Of a stretch of DNA of 64,000 bases, positions 32,526-41,904 are shown piece by piece (within the stretch, counting starts at the first letter, position 1; every line of letters begins with the position of its first letter). The stretch spans positions 3,348,001 through 3,412,000 of the forward strand of contig NZ_CP109467.1 in the NCBI RefSeq assembly GCF_036227325.1, read 5' to 3'. The stretch is from Streptomyces sp. NBC_01465. GTDB lineage: Bacteria; Actinomycetota; Actinomycetes; Streptomycetales; Streptomycetaceae. The notes below the pieces were generated by a model. It saw only the letters and a program-made list of their open reading frames with translations, made no database searches and was not told the origin of the DNA. The position numbers and the translations under genes were made by a program.

Positions 32526-35500
32526 TCAGACCTCTTCGACGCTGCTCGGCTCGCGCCGGGACAGGTCGATTCCGAGCTCTTCCGCAGCGCGGAAGACATC
32601 CTCGTCCGTGTCGCGCATCTCGATGGACATGCCGTCCGAGGACAGCACCTCCACGTTGAGGCAGAGCGACTGCATTTCCTTGATGAGCACCTTGAAGGAC
32701 TCGGGAATGCCGGGCTCGGGGATGTTTTCGCCCTTGACGATGGCCTCGTAGACCTTCACGCGGCCGGTCACGTCGTCGGACTTGATGGTGAGGAGTTCCT
32801 GGAGTGCGTACGCGGCGCCATAAGCCTCCAGCGCCCACACCTCCATCTCACCGAAGCGCTGACCACCGAACTGCGCCTTACCACCCAGCGGCTGCTGGGT
32901 GATCATCGAGTACGGACCGGTCGAACGAGCGTGGAGCTTGTCGTCGACCAGGTGGTGCAGCTTGAGGATGTACATGTACCCGACCGAGATCGGGTCCGGG
33001 AACGGCTCACCCGAGCGGCCGTCGAACAGGTTGGCCTTGCCCGTGGGCTGGACCAGCCGGACACCGTCGCGGTTCGGGATCGTGGACTCGAAGAGACCGG
33101 AGATCTCGTCCTCGCGCGCACCGTCGAACACCGGGGTGGCGACGTTGGTGCCCGGGGCGACCTGGTCGGCGCCGATGGCCTGCAGGCGCTGCGCCCAGTC
33201 GTCCGCCAGACCGGAGACGTCCCAGCCGCGGCTGGCGAGCCAGCCGAGGTGGATCTCCAGGACCTGTCCCGGGTTCATTCGGGACGGCACACCCAGCGGG
33301 TTCAGGATGATGTCGACCGGAGTTCCGTCCTCGAGGAACGGCATGTCCTCGATCGGAAGGATCTTCGAGATAACACCCTTGTTGCCGTGACGGCCGGCGA
33401 GCTTGTCACCGTCCGTGATCTTGCGCTTCTGCGCCACGTAGACACGAACCAGCTGGTTCACGCCCGGCGGCAGCTCGTCGCCCTCTTCACGGTCGAAGAC
33501 GCGGACGCCGATGACCTTGCCGATCTCACCGTGCGGCACCTTCAGCGAGGTGTCGCGCACTTCGCGCGCCTTCTCACCGAAGATCGCGCGGAGCAGGCGC
33601 TCTTCCGGCGTCAGCTCGGTCTCGCCCTTGGGCGTGACCTTGCCGACGAGGATGTCGCCGGCGACGACCTCGGCACCGATACGGATGATGCCGCGCTCGT
33701 CGAGGTCGGCGAGGACCTCTTCGGAGACGTTCGGGATGTCCCGGGTGATCTCCTCCGGGCCGAGCTTGGTGTCACGGGCGTCGACCTCGTGCTCCTCGAT
33801 GTGAATCGAGGAGAGGACGTCGTCCTGCACCAGACGCTGGCTGAGGATGATCGCGTCTTCGTAGTTGTGGCCCTCCCACGGCATGAACGCCACGAGGAGG
33901 TTCTTGCCGAGCGCCATCTCGCCCATCTCGGTCGCGGGACCGTCGGCCAGAACCTGGCTCTCGATCACGCGGTCGCCCTCGTTGACGACAACCTTCTGGT
34001 TGACCGAAGTGCCCTGGTTCGAGCGGGAGAACTTGGCGATGCGGTACGTGGTGTACGTGCCGTCGTCGTTGGTGACGGTGATGTAGTCCGCGGAGACTTC
34101 CTGGACGACACCCGACTTCTCCGCCTTGAGTACGTCACCGGCGTCGACCGCACAGCGGTACTCCATGCCGGTGCCGACGAGGGGAGCCTCGGACGTGATG
34201 AGCGGCACGGCCTGACGCATCATGTTCGCGCCCATGAGGGCACGGTTGGCGTCGTCGTGCTCGAGGAACGGGATCATCGCGGTCGCGACCGACACCATCT
34301 GGCGCGGCGAGACGTCCATGTAGTCGACGTCGTCACCGGGGATGTAGTCGATCTCCCCGCCACGACGGCGGACCAGGACGCGCGCCTCGGTGAAGCGCAT
34401 CTCCTCGGACAGCGTCGCGTTCGCCTGGGCGATCACGAAGCGGTCTTCCTCGTCCGCGGTCAGGTAGTCGACGTCGTCGGTGACGACGCCCTCGACGACC
34501 TTGCGGTACGGGGTCTCGACGAAGCCGAACGCGTTGACGCGGCCGTACGAGGCGAGCGAACCGATCAGACCGATGTTCGGGCCTTCAGGCGTCTCGATCG
34601 GGCACATGCGGCCGTAGTGCGAGGGGTGCACGTCACGGACTTCGAAGCCGGCCCGCTCACGGGAGAGACCACCCGGGCCAAGCGCCGACAGACGGCGCTT
34701 GTGGGTGAGACCCGACAGCGGGTTGTTCTGGTCCATGAACTGCGACAGCTGGCTGGTGCCGAAGAACTCCTTGATGGAGGCGACGACCGGCCGGATGTTG
34801 ATCAGGGTCTGCGGCGTGATCGCCTCGACGTCCTGGGTCGTCATGCGCTCACGCACGACGCGCTCCATACGAGCCAGACCCGTGCGGACCTGGTTCTGGA
34901 TGAGCTCGCCGACGTTACGCAGACGACGGTTGCCGAAGTGGTCGATGTCGTCGGTCTCGACGACGATGGACCGGCCGGACTCGCCGACGGTCTCGACCTC
35001 ACCGGCGTGCAGCTTCACCAGGTACTTGATCGTGGCGATGATGTCGTCACTGGTCAGCACACCGGCGTTCAGCGGCTCGTCGGCGCCGAGCTTCTTGTTC
35101 ACCTTGTAGCGGCCGACCTTCGCGAGGTCGTAGCGCTTCGGGTTGAAGTAGAGGTTCTCGAGCAGCGTCTGAGCAGCCTCACGCGTGGGCGGCTCGCCCG
35201 GGCGCAGCTTGCGGTAGATGTCGAGCAGTGCGTCGTCCTGGCCCTGGGTGTGGTCCTTCTCCAGGGTGGCGCGCATCGACTCGTACTCGCCGAACTCCTC
35301 AAGGATCTGCTCGGTGGTCCAACCGAGAGCCTTGAGGAGGACGGTGACGGACTGCTTGCGCTTGCGGTCGATGCGGACACCGACCATGTCGCGCTTGTCG
35401 ATCTCCATCTCCAGCCAGGCACCCCGGGAAGGGATGATCTTGGCGGAGAAGATGTCCTTGTCGGACGTCTTGTCGATGGAGGAGTCGAAGTAGACACCCG

Positions 35501-36011
35501 GCGAGCGGACCAGCTGCGACACAACGACACGCTCGGTGCCGTTGATGACGAAGGTGCCCTTGTTGGTCATGAGCGGGAAGTCGCCCATGAAGACCGTCTG
35601 GGACTTGATCTCGCCGGTCTCGTTGTTGGTGAACTCGGCGGTGACGAAGAGCGGGGCCGCGAACGTGAAGTCGCGCTCCTTGCACTCGTCGATCGAGTTC
35701 TTCGGGGGCTCGAAGCGGTGGTCGCGGAAGGTCAGCGACATCGACCCGGAGAAGTCTTCGATCGGAGAGATCTCCTCGAAGATCTCTTCCAGACCGGACT
35801 TCGTGGGGACGTCCTGTCCACTCTCGAGAGCGGCCTCGACGCGACCCTTCCATGCGGCGTTGCCGAGAAGCCAGTCAAAGCTTTCGGTCTGCAGCGCAAG
35901 AAGGTTCGGAACCTCGAGGGGCTCCTTGATCTTTGCAAAGGAGATGCGCAGCGGGGCGGTGCTGGCGCCGTTGTTCGTATTGGCGGTCGAGGCGTTGCGC
36001 GAGGCGGCCAA
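32526..36011 (-). CDS. rpoB: DNA-directed RNA polymerase beta subunit
   Basis: A 1161-residue subunit. The TTG at 36011 is preferred because GGAAGGA lies about 9 nt upstream and the product then begins (L/M)[19 protein letters not shown], as in Streptomyces RpoB; a GTG ten codons upstream is the alternative. The rifampicin-binding segment [31 protein letters not shown] is wild type, with Asp, His, Arg and the Ser equivalent of E. coli S531. The catalytic regions [12 protein letters not shown] and the C-terminal [25 protein letters not shown] are intact. Only one rpoB is present here. Confidence 0.98.
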   Translation of the reverse strand: MAASRNASTANTNNGASTAPLRISFAKIKEPLEVPNLLALQTESFDWLLGNAAWKGRVEAALESGQDVPTKSGLEEIFEEISPIEDFSGSMSLTFRDHRFEPPKNSIDECKERDFTFAAPLFVTAEFTNNETGEIKSQTVFMGDFPLMTNKGTFVINGTERVVVSQLVRSPGVYFDSSIDKTSDKDIFSAKIIPSRGAWLEMEIDKRDMVGVRIDRKRKQSVTVLLKALGWTTEQILEEFGEYESMRATLEKDHTQGQDDALLDIYRKLRPGEPPTREAAQTLLENLYFNPKRYDLAKVGRYKVNKKLGADEPLNAGVLTSDDIIATIKYLVKLHAGEVETVGESGRSIVVETDDIDHFGNRRLRNVGELIQNQVRTGLARMERVVRERMTTQDVEAITPQTLINIRPVVASIKEFFGTSQLSQFMDQNNPLSGLTHKRRLSALGPGGLSRERAGFEVRDVHPSHYGRMCPIETPEGPNIGLIGSLASYGRVNAFGFVETPYRKVVEGVVTDDVDYLTADEEDRFVIAQANATLSEEMRFTEARVLVRRRGGEIDYIPGDDVDYMDVSPRQMVSVATAMIPFLEHDDANRALMGANMMRQAVPLITSEAPLVGTGMEYRCAVDAGDVLKAEKSGVVQEVSADYITVTNDDGTYTTYRIAKFSRSNQGTSVNQKVVVNEGDRVIESQVLADGPATEMGEMALGKNLLVAFMPWEGHNYEDAIILSQRLVQDDVLSSIHIEEHEVDARDTKLGPEEITRDIPNVSEEVLADLDERGIIRIGAEVVAGDILVGKVTPKGETELTPEERLLRAIFGEKAREVRDTSLKVPHGEIGKVIGVRVFDREEGDELPPGVNQLVRVYVAQKRKITDGDKLAGRHGNKGVISKILPIEDMPFLEDGTPVDIILNPLGVPSRMNPGQVLEIHLGWLASRGWDVSGLADDWAQRLQAIGADQVAPGTNVATPVFDGAREDEISGLFESTIPNRDGVRLVQPTGKANLFDGRSGEPFPDPISVGYMYILKLHHLVDDKLHARSTGPYSMITQQPLGGKAQFGGQRFGEMEVWALEAYGAAYALQELLTIKSDDVTGRVKVYEAIVKGENIPEPGIPESFKVLIKEMQSLCLNVEVLSSDGMSIEMRDTDEDVFRAAEELGIDLSRREPSSVEEV

Positions 36012-36191
36012 GAGGGGGTCCTTCCGAGGGCTCGGACTCACTACGCGCGTACCGGTCCCAGCGGGGCACAGAGACAGGCCATTCCCGATTCGGCCAAAAG
36101 GCCAGGTCGGAAAAGGTCAGTCATCGATGCTCAAGCAAGGGCATGCCCCTGGTGACGGGCAGGGGGCAGCTAACAGGCAGCGCAAAGGGTC

Positions 36192-36220
36192 AGTGTAGCC
36201 AAGAGGCACACCGATGTCCA
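36192..36220 (-). promoter_or_regulatory. predicted rpoB promoter
   Basis: On the minus strand TGGACA (36220-36215) and TACACT (36197-36192) are 17 nt apart and fit HrdB-type promoters well. Transcription would begin near 36185, about 175 nt before the TTG start of rpoB. It would let rpoBC be expressed independently of rplJL. Confidence 0.7.
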
Positions 36221-36508
36221 GTGCGGGTTTTCTGTCACCCTCAGATCTTTCACTGTTCTGCTGCCCTGCGCTGCTGACCTGCGGAAGAACCATGCGCCAG
36301 AGGCGCACAACGATCCTGCCCTCTTCGTCGTCGATCCATGCCTCGGATGCGGATCGAAGTGACGACGCGTCCTGAGAATTGCGCGCTGCGTGCGGTTCGT
36401 CAAGGCCCCTTGGTGCCCGCTGCGTTGCAGTCCTGCGCACAACGAAGATCACCATACTCGTCACAGCCGGAAGAGCAAGGCAGGCGGCGGGGGCGTCACC
36501 GTACGCCA

Positions 36509-36540
36509 AAGGGCGACCACCCTTACGGGTGATCGCCCTT
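36509..36540 (-). terminator. terminator or attenuator after rplL
   Basis: AAGGGCGACCACCC (36509-36522) pairs with GGGTGATCGCCCTT (36527-36540) with one mismatch and a 4-nt loop, about 30 nt after the rplL stop. Only TTTGG follows on the minus strand, so termination may be partial, like the attenuator between rplL and rpoB in E. coli. Confidence 0.7.
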
Positions 36541-36569
36541 CAGTTCAGAGAGTCAGAAGACTCTCGGAG

Positions 36570-36950
36570 TCACTTGACCTCGACGGAAGCGCCGGCGCCC
36601 TTGAGGGACTCGGCAGCCTTCTCGGCGGCCTCCTTGGCGACCTTCTCGAGGACGGGCTTCGGGGCGCCGTCCACGAGGTCCTTGGCCTCCTTGAGACCCA
36701 GGGAGGTCAGCTCACGCACGACCTTGATGACCTGGATCTTCTTGTCGCCGGCACCGGTGAGGATGACGTCGAACTCGTCCTGCTCCTCAGCGGCCTCGGC
36801 GGCGGCCGGGGCGCCCGGACCGGCAACGGCGACGGCCGCGGCGGCGGTGACGTCGAACTTCTCCTCGAACGCCTTAACGAACTCGGAGAGCTCGATGAGG
36901 GTGAGCTCCTCGAACTGGGCGAGCAGGTCTTCCTGGCTGAGCTTCGCCAT
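36570..36950 (-). CDS. rplL: 50S ribosomal protein L7/L12
   Basis: A 126-residue stalk protein that recruits translation GTPases. [34 protein letters not shown] is the dimerisation domain, followed by an Ala/Pro hinge and the globular domain ([42 protein letters not shown]). The ATG at 36950 is chosen over one six codons upstream. It follows rplJ by 108 bp. Confidence 0.97.
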   Translation of the reverse strand: MAKLSQEDLLAQFEELTLIELSEFVKAFEEKFDVTAAAAVAVAGPGAPAAAEAAEEQDEFDVILTGAGDKKIQVIKVVRELTSLGLKEAKDLVDGAPKPVLEKVAKEAAEKAAESLKGAGASVEVK

Positions 36951-37058
36951 GATGGCGGGTCCTTCCACTAATTCGGCAGGTGCCGTATGTACATGTCGGC
37001 GGGCGTACAGGCCCGCTGCGACCTACGCCGAGTGGCGTCGGTCATTGCGCGAGCCGAA

Positions 37059-37592
37059 TTACTCGGCACCGCCCTGCTCGTCGGCAAGCTTGACGCGAAG
37101 CGCTTCCGCGGTGCGGACGAACTTCGACGGCAGAGCCTGGAAGAGCTGCGCAGCCTGAGTCTGCTTGCCCTTCATGGCGCCGGCCAGCTTGGCGAGCAGA
37201 ACCTCGCGGGACTCGAGGTCCGCAAGCTTCTTGATCTCATCGGCGGACAGCGCCTTACCGTCAAGGACACCGCCCTTGATGATCAGGTTCGGGTTCTCCT
37301 TGGCGAAGTCACGAAGACCCTTCGCCGACTCCACCGGGTCACCGGTGATGAAGGCAACCGCCGTCGGACCACTGAAGTGGTCGTCCAGCGAAGTGATCCC
37401 GGCCTCGTTGGCCGCAATCTTGGTCAGCGTGTTCTTCACCACGGCGTACTGGGCGTTCTCACCGAGCGAACGACGCAGCGTCTTGAGCTGCGCCACGGTG
37501 AGACCCCGGTACTCGGTCAGCACGGCGGCGTTCGAGCTGCGGAACTGGTCCGCGAGCTCGGCTACCGCGGCAGCCTTGTCGGGCCTTGCCAT
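37059..37592 (-). CDS. rplJ: 50S ribosomal protein L10
   Basis: A 177-residue protein that anchors L7/L12 dimers. The start is [43 protein letters not shown], with GGAGG upstream of the ATG at 37592. The C-terminal helix binds the L12 dimers. L10(L12)4 autoregulates by binding its own leader in other bacteria. The leader here contains an attenuator-like hairpin with a U-tract. Confidence 0.97.
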   Translation of the reverse strand: MARPDKAAAVAELADQFRSSNAAVLTEYRGLTVAQLKTLRRSLGENAQYAVVKNTLTKIAANEAGITSLDDHFSGPTAVAFITGDPVESAKGLRDFAKENPNLIIKGGVLDGKALSADEIKKLADLESREVLLAKLAGAMKGKQTQAAQLFQALPSKFVRTAEALRVKLADEQGGAE

Positions 37593-37652
37593 AGAGCGTC
37601 GGCCTCCTTCCGGGTGATGAGGACCGCTCAGAAGGAACCGCGGAAAACGAAA

Positions 37653-37679
37653 ACGCCCCGGCACAGGTGCACGGGGCGT
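37653..37679 (-). terminator. attenuator hairpin in the rplJ leader (L10 leader type)
   Basis: On the minus strand ACGCCCCG-(T)-GCAC-CT-GTGC-CGGGGCGT forms a 12-bp stem with one bulge, followed by TTTCGTTTTCC. It lies about 60 nt before rplJ, within the predicted transcript leader. That is the arrangement of L10-responsive leaders in which alternative folding decides termination. The alternative antiterminator cannot be proven by eye. Confidence 0.75.
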
Positions 37680-37811
37680 GAGCTCGACCGGACGAATCCG
37701 GGAGCACTTCCACAGTCACCTGCGCAGGTCGTCCGTAATCAACGGATCCTTCGGCCACCGCACTCTCAGCTGAGAACACGGCAACGACCAGCGGTCTTTG
37801 GCTTCTGTGGA

Positions 37812-37841
37812 AGATTACGCGAAAGGGGCGGCGTCAAGCAA
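37812..37841 (-). promoter_or_regulatory. predicted rplJ-rplL promoter
   Basis: On the minus strand TTGCTT (37841-37836) and TAATCT (37817-37812) are 18 nt apart. The start site near 37805 gives a leader of about 213 nt that includes the attenuator hairpin. A tighter TTGACG occurs but only 14 nt from the -10. Confidence 0.5.
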
Positions 37842-37873
37842 ATCCGCCCCCGTGGCGAGGTTTGGACTCGCGA

Positions 37874-38764
37874 TTACTGCTTGTTGATCATCTTGGTGAA
37901 GTCGATGGTGTCCCCGGCCGGAGGCGCCTCCGCGGGGGCCGCGACGCCGTAGTCGGAGTAGTAGACCGTCGAGTTGAGCTCGCCCGTCTTCATCTGGCCG
38001 CGTTCGATCTTCTTCACCAGAAGATTGTCCTTGTTGATCCAGATGTCCACCTGCTCGGTGGTGATGCCGGCCTTCTCCAACTGGGCCTTGAGTGCGGCCA
38101 TCTTCTCGGCGGACAGCGCGGTGTTCCGCTCCGTCAGCTTGGCCACGTCGACCGTGCCCGAGTAGTGCGTCGCGGAGACCCCGCGCACATCCTCAGTGCC
38201 CACCTTCTTCACATCGCCCGAGGCGAGCAGGGACTTCACCCCCTGGTCGGGAGTGGTGTTCTGCATCTGGTCCTTCATCGCATCGCCGGAGGCGCCCATG
38301 AGGCGGGCCATGTCGGCGTAGCGGTACTGGATCCAGTGCTTGCCGCCCGACTGCTTGGCGAACACGTCGCCCATGTTCACGTAGTAACCGTCGTGCAGGT
38401 AGCGGGCCTTGACGGTGCCGTCGGTGCCCATCTGCTTCATGGTGTTGGCCATGGTGCCGGCGGTGTAGGTGATGTCCATGGTGCCCGTGACACCGTTCGA
38501 CCAGGCCATCACGCCGCTCTGCTTCATGGACATCGTGGAGCCCATGACCGTCGTGCCCTCGACCTTGGCGGACTTGGTCTCGCCGGTCTTCTGCTGGGCC
38601 AGCTGCAGTGCTGCGATCGGGCTGACCTCCTTGACCGCTCCCCCTCCAGTGTCCCCGCCCGTCTTCTTGGCCGTACCGCCGCTGCTTCCGCAGGCCGCGA
38701 CCGCGGTCAATGCCACTCCTGCGACAACTGCCGTACTGATACGGCGCATTGTGCTGGTCTCCAT
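37874..38764 (-). CDS. lipoprotein of unknown function
   Basis: About 296 residues from the ATG at 38764; an ATG at 38749 with GGAG about 9 nt upstream is an alternative. The signal MRRISTAVVAGVALTAVAAC ends in a VAAC lipobox, so the protein should be membrane-anchored outside. The mature part has a Gly/Thr linker and a domain reminiscent of LppX/LprAFG-like lipid-binding lipoproteins (TGTMDITYTAG, ADMARLMG, VDIWINKDNLLVKKIERGQMKTGELNSTVYYSDYG). It interrupts the usual rplA-rplJ adjacency and lies between a strong terminator and the rplJ promoter, so it is probably a separate unit. Its function is not known. Confidence 0.8.
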   Translation of the reverse strand: METSTMRRISTAVVAGVALTAVAACGSSGGTAKKTGGDTGGGAVKEVSPIAALQLAQQKTGETKSAKVEGTTVMGSTMSMKQSGVMAWSNGVTGTMDITYTAGTMANTMKQMGTDGTVKARYLHDGYYVNMGDVFAKQSGGKHWIQYRYADMARLMGASGDAMKDQMQNTTPDQGVKSLLASGDVKKVGTEDVRGVSATHYSGTVDVAKLTERNTALSAEKMAALKAQLEKAGITTEQVDIWINKDNLLVKKIERGQMKTGELNSTVYYSDYGVAAPAEAPPAGDTIDFTKMINKQ

Positions 38765-38850
38765 GGAACCGTCCACCCCTCTGGTGCTGTTGGGACCCAT
38801 GCATTCTGCCGCTTCCGCGTCACGGGTTCCTCAAAGCCGCGCAAAAGAAA

Positions 38851-38886
38851 CCGGGCCCCGCATCTCCGAAGAGATGCGGGGCCCGG
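38851..38886 (-). terminator. terminator after rplA
   Basis: Perfect 16-bp arms CCGGGCCCCGCATCTC (38851-38866) and GAGATGCGGGGCCCGG (38871-38886) around a CGAA loop are followed on the minus strand by TTTCTTTTGCG. It begins about 30 nt after the rplA stop and ends the rplK-rplA transcript. Confidence 0.92.
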
Positions 38887-38916
38887 TCGGTCCGGCTACT
38901 GCTGAGACCCGAGGGC

Positions 38917-39639
38917 TCAGACGGAGGCCGGGTCCTCCTCGACGAGGAGGTTGCGCGTGCGGTTGGCGTCCAGCGCGATGCCGGGGCCCATCGTGGTGGC
39001 CAGGGTGGCCTTCTTGATGTAGCGGCCCTTCGCGGCGGACGGCTTCAGACGGAGGATCTCCTCCAGCGCCGCGGCGTAGTTCTCGACCAGCTTCGTCTCG
39101 TCGAAGGAAACCTTGCCGATGATGAAGTGCAGGTTCGAGTGCTTGTCGACGCGGAACTCGATCTTGCCGCCCTTGATGTCGTTGACAGCCTTCACGACGT
39201 CGGGGGTGACGGTGCCGGTCTTCGGGTTCGGCATCAGACCACGCGGACCGAGCACGCGGCCGAGGCGGCCGACCTTGCCCATGAGGTCCGGGGTGGCGAC
39301 GACGGCGTCGAAGTCCAGACGGCCCTTCGCGACCTCGTCGATGAGCTCGTCGGAGCCGACGATGTCGGCGCCCGCGGCGAGCGCGGCCTCAGCACGGTCG
39401 CCGGTCGCGAAGACCAGGACCCGGGCGGTCTTACCGGTGCCGTGCGGGAGGTTCACGGTGCCACGGACCATCTGGTCGGCCTTGCGCGGGTCGACGCCCA
39501 GACGCATGGCGACCTCGACGGTGCCGTCGAACTTCGTGGCGGAGGTCTCCTTGGCGAGACGGACGGCCTCGAGCGGGGGGTAGATGCGCCCCGCGTCGAT
39601 CTTGGCGTCCGCAGCGCGGAGAGTCTTGCTGCGCTTCAC
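38917..39639 (-). CDS. rplA: 50S ribosomal protein L1
   Basis: A 240-residue L1-stalk protein that helps move E-site tRNA and is a translational autoregulator in other bacteria. [77 protein letters not shown] is diagnostic, and [15 protein letters not shown] is present. It follows rplK by 83 bp. Confidence 0.97.
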   Translation of the reverse strand: MKRSKTLRAADAKIDAGRIYPPLEAVRLAKETSATKFDGTVEVAMRLGVDPRKADQMVRGTVNLPHGTGKTARVLVFATGDRAEAALAAGADIVGSDELIDEVAKGRLDFDAVVATPDLMGKVGRLGRVLGPRGLMPNPKTGTVTPDVVKAVNDIKGGKIEFRVDKHSNLHFIIGKVSFDETKLVENYAAALEEILRLKPSAAKGRYIKKATLATTMGPGIALDANRTRNLLVEEDPASV

Positions 39640-39722
39640 TGCTGCTCCTGTGGTGTCAGGTGTGGAGTCGTGGTGCGGACCAGCGCTGGTCCTACCACTG
39701 GAAGGTCAGACGGGGGGCTGGA

Positions 39723-40157
39723 TCAGCCCTCGACCGTGATGCCCATGGAACGGGCGGTGCCAGCGATGATCTTCGACGCGGCGTCGAGGTCGTTGGCGTT
39801 CAGGTCGGGGAGCTTGACCGTGGCGATGTCGCGGACCTGGGCAGCCGTGAGCTTGGCGACCTTGGTCTTGTGCGGCTCGCCGGAGCCCTTGTCCACACCT
39901 GCGGCCTTGAGGATCAGCTTCGCGGCCGGCGGAGTCTTGGTGATGAAGGTGAAGGAACGGTCTTCGTAGACCGTGATCTCCACCGGCACGACCATGCCAC
40001 GCTGCGACTCGGTCGCGGCGTTGTAGGCCTTGCAGAACTCCATGATGTTGACGCCGTGCTGGCCCAGTGCGGGACCGACCGGCGGCGCCGGGTTAGCGGC
40101 GCCCGCGTTGATCTGGAGCTTGATAAGCCCCGTGACCTTCTTCTTCTTGGGAGGCAT
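39723..40157 (-). CDS. rplK: 50S ribosomal protein L11
   Basis: A 144-residue protein of the GTPase-associated centre; its C-terminal domain binds the thiostrepton region of 23S r[49 protein letters not shown] is conserved, including the prolines where thiostrepton-resistance changes map. L11 is also needed for RelA activation. It begins 166 bp after nusG, with a terminator and its own predicted promoter in between. Confidence 0.97.
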
Positions 40158-40226
40158 TGCTCTCTCCGGGTCCTAGTGAGAGTTTTTCGCCCACATCCGG
40201 TCATCCGGACGGAGGCATACCGCACA

Positions 40227-40254
40227 ACGATAACGGGTATAGCTGCGCGACCAA
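40227..40254 (-). promoter_or_regulatory. candidate rplK-rplA promoter
   Basis: On the minus strand TTGGTC (40254-40249) and TATCGT (40232-40227) are 16 nt apart, downstream of the nusG terminator. The -10 is good; the -35 matches only its first half. Confidence 0.45.
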
Positions 40255-40262
40255 AAACCAAG

Positions 40263-40297
40263 CAGGTCAGACCGGCTGCGAGAGCCTGTCTGACCTG
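40263..40297 (-). terminator. terminator after nusG
   Basis: CAGGTCAGAC (40263-40272) and GTCTGACCTG (40288-40297) pair perfectly, with an inner GGCT/AGCC stem. On the minus strand CTTGGTTTTTGG follows, giving a U-tract. It lies about 25 nt after the nusG stop. Confidence 0.85.
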
Positions 40298-40323
40298 GTC
40301 GGTAGGCGTGTGTCCAGAGAGAA

Positions 40324-41205
40324 CTAGTTCTTCTGGATCTGGTCGAAGCTGAGCTCGACCGGAGTCTCGCGGCCGAAGATCTCGACGAGGCCCTTGACCT
40401 TCTTCGAGTCGGCGTTGATCTCGTTGATCGTGGCCTGGAGCGTCGCGAACGGGCCGTCGGTGACCGTGACCGAGTCGCCGACCTCGAAGTCCAGCACCTG
40501 GACCTCGACCTTGCGCTGCGGCGCCGGCAGACCGGCCTCTTCCGCTGCGGCCTTCGCGGCCTTCTCCTCGGCCTCCGGAGCGAGCATCTTGACGATCTCG
40601 TCCAGCGTCAGCGGGTACGGGTCGTAGGCGTTGCCGACGAAGCCGGTGACACCGGGGGTGTTGCGGACAACGCCCCACGACTCGTTGGTGAGGTCCATGC
40701 GGACCAGCACGTAACCGGGAAGCTTGTTCTGGCGGACGTTCTTGCGCTCGCCGTTCTTGATCTGGACGATTTCCTCTTCAGGCACCTCGGCCTGATAGAT
40801 GAACTCCTCCACGTTCAGCGAGACGGCGCGCTGCTCCAGGTTGGCCTTCACGCGCTTCTCGTAGCCGGCGTACGTGTGGATGACGTACCACTCGCCGGGG
40901 AGACCGCGGAGCTCCTGGCGCAGGGCCTCGACCGGGTCGAGAACCTCGGCGGGCTCGGCTTCGGCCTCTGCCTCGGCAGGCTCCTCGTCGCCCTCGGCGT
41001 CGTCGGCCTCTGCCTCGACTGCGGCCTCGTCCTCATCGCTCTCGGCGACCGCTTCGGCCTCGTCCTCGATGTGAACAGCGGCCTCTTCGGCCGGCTCGCC
41101 AGCAGCGGCGTCAGCAGCTTCTGCCTGGTCGGGGTCCACAGCGTCTGCCGCCTCGACGATGTCGAGTTCGGCCTCGGCGGACTCGTTCAGGTTCGGGTCA
41201 GACAC
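40324..41205 (-). CDS. nusG: transcription termination/antitermination factor NusG with acidic N-terminal extension
   Basis: A 293-residue protein, over 100 residues longer than E. coli NusG. Residues 1 to about 90 are almost entirely Glu/Asp/Ala ([57 protein letters not shown]) and should be disordered and strongly negative. The NGN domain starts near residue 104 ([25 protein letters not shown]) and binds polymerase beta'. The C-terminal KOW domain (about 235-293; [24 protein letters not shown]) contacts S10 or Rho. It lies 74 bp after secE. Streptomyces NusG proteins commonly carry such acidic extensions. Confidence 0.97.
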   Translation of the reverse strand: MSDPNLNESAEAELDIVEAADAVDPDQAEAADAAAGEPAEEAAVHIEDEAEAVAESDEDEAAVEAEADDAEGDEEPAEAEAEAEPAEVLDPVEALRQELRGLPGEWYVIHTYAGYEKRVKANLEQRAVSLNVEEFIYQAEVPEEEIVQIKNGERKNVRQNKLPGYVLVRMDLTNESWGVVRNTPGVTGFVGNAYDPYPLTLDEIVKMLAPEAEEKAAKAAAEEAGLPAPQRKVEVQVLDFEVGDSVTVTDGPFATLQATINEINADSKKVKGLVEIFGRETPVELSFDQIQKN

Positions 41206-41247
41206 GGTGGCTGCTTCTTCCTGGATACAAAGGTGTGGAACATGCGA

Positions 41248-41272
41248 AAGGGGCGCCGCTCCGGGCGCCCTT
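41248..41272 (-). other. hairpin in the secE-nusG gap
   Basis: AAGGGGCGCC (41248-41257) pairs with GGCGCCCTT (41264-41272) with one bulged G and a short loop. On the minus strand TTTCG follows. It may attenuate secE transcripts before nusG. Confidence 0.5.
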
Positions 41273-41279
41273 CGCGGGA

Positions 41280-41567
41280 TCAGCCAAAGACGTACTTGAC
41301 GGCGTGGTTGAACCCAAAGTCAATCACGGTCACGATGCCGATCATGATGACAACAAAGACAATGACCACTGTCGTGTACGTCGACAGCTGGTTGCGCGTC
41401 GGCCAGACGACCTTGCGGAGCTCCGCGACGATCTGGCGGTAGAAGAGCGCGAGACGGCCCAGGGGGCCCTTCTTGCCGCGCTTTCCACCCTTGCGCGCCT
41501 TCTTGCTCGACTCCGGCGCCTCATCCTGCGCATCAGGCATGTCGATGGAGCCGACGGCGTCCGTCAC
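41280..41567 (-). CDS. secE: preprotein translocase subunit SecE
   Basis: A 95-residue single-TM translocon subunit from a GTG start at 41567. A polar, Lys-rich N-terminus ([15 protein letters not shown]) leads to the conserved amphipathic helix [23 protein letters not shown] and the membrane segment [22 protein letters not shown]. It partners SecY, encoded at 9978-11291. It follows the tRNA-Trp gene by about 105 bp. Confidence 0.97.
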   Translation of the reverse strand: MTDAVGSIDMPDAQDEAPESSKKARKGGKRGKKGPLGRLALFYRQIVAELRKVVWPTRNQLSTYTTVVIVFVVIMIGIVTVIDFGFNHAVKYVFG

Positions 41568-41672
41568 GATCTCTCACCTGATTCCGGGTCGTGACCATGC
41601 CGCGCCCGGTGGAGCCGCATGGCAATCAATGAAGTACTTACATGCGCACACAACCGGCGAAGGTGTGTGTAG

Positions 41673-41745
41673 CAGGGCCGGAGGGACTTGAACCCCCAAC
41701 CGCTGGTTTTGGAGACCAGTGCTCTACCAATTGAGCTACGACCCT
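41673..41745 (-). tRNA. trpT: tRNA-Trp (CCA)
   Basis: This 73-nt cloverleaf reads on the minus strand AGGGTCG-TA-GCTC...GAGC, anticodon stem CTGGT/ACCAG with anticodon CCA, then the T arm GGGGG-TTCAAGT-CCCTC. The acceptor stem AGGGTCG/CGGCCCT pairs with one G-U. CCA is not encoded at the 3' end. It lies upstream of secE, the actinobacterial trpT-secE-nusG arrangement. Confidence 0.96.
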
Positions 41746-41805
41746 TTGTTGTTCCCCCAACCTACCGCATCCGGGGATGTGGTCGGTGTGGGCCAACGGT
41801 GAGTG

Positions 41806-41835
41806 AGTGTACGTGCTCACGGGGCTGACGTCGAA
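41806..41835 (-). promoter_or_regulatory. predicted trpT-secE-nusG promoter
   Basis: On the minus strand TTCGAC (41835-41830) and TACACT (41811-41806) are 18 nt apart, with transcription predicted from about 41799, 54 nt before the tRNA. It lies back to back with the aspC start region. Confidence 0.6.
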
Positions 41836-41904
41836 CAGATCATTCCTGACCAGTCCGTGAAACCCGTGTGCCGAGCGCGTTTCAGGTCTGGGACGATGGG
41901 CCGT

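Larger units (their letters stand above)
36012..36569 (-). other. rplL-rpoB intergenic region
   Basis: This 558-bp gap has no supported gene; the open frames across it lack coding bias and RBSs. From the rplL side it contains a terminator-like hairpin (36509-36540), an approximately 290-bp unstructured AT-richer stretch, a convincing promoter (36192-36220), and a roughly 175-nt rpoB leader. A weaker promoter-like TTGACG-N17-AATTCT occurs at about 36376-36404. Confidence 0.7.

Noticed and set aside
32526..36011. Possible rifampicin-resistant second rpoB (rpoB(R) type)
   Set aside because: The rifampicin-binding segment has the wild-type Asp, His, Arg and Ser residues, and the gene is in the normal rpoBC position.
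36376..36404. TTGACG-N17-AATTCT as a second rpoB promoter
   Set aside because: The -10 breaks the TAnnnT rule; the TGGACA-N17-TACACT site closer to rpoB is clearly better.
41803..41904. 34-residue N-terminal extension of AspC
   Set aside because: It would cover the trpT promoter region, has no family similarity, and the ATG at 41905 gives the normal N-terminus.
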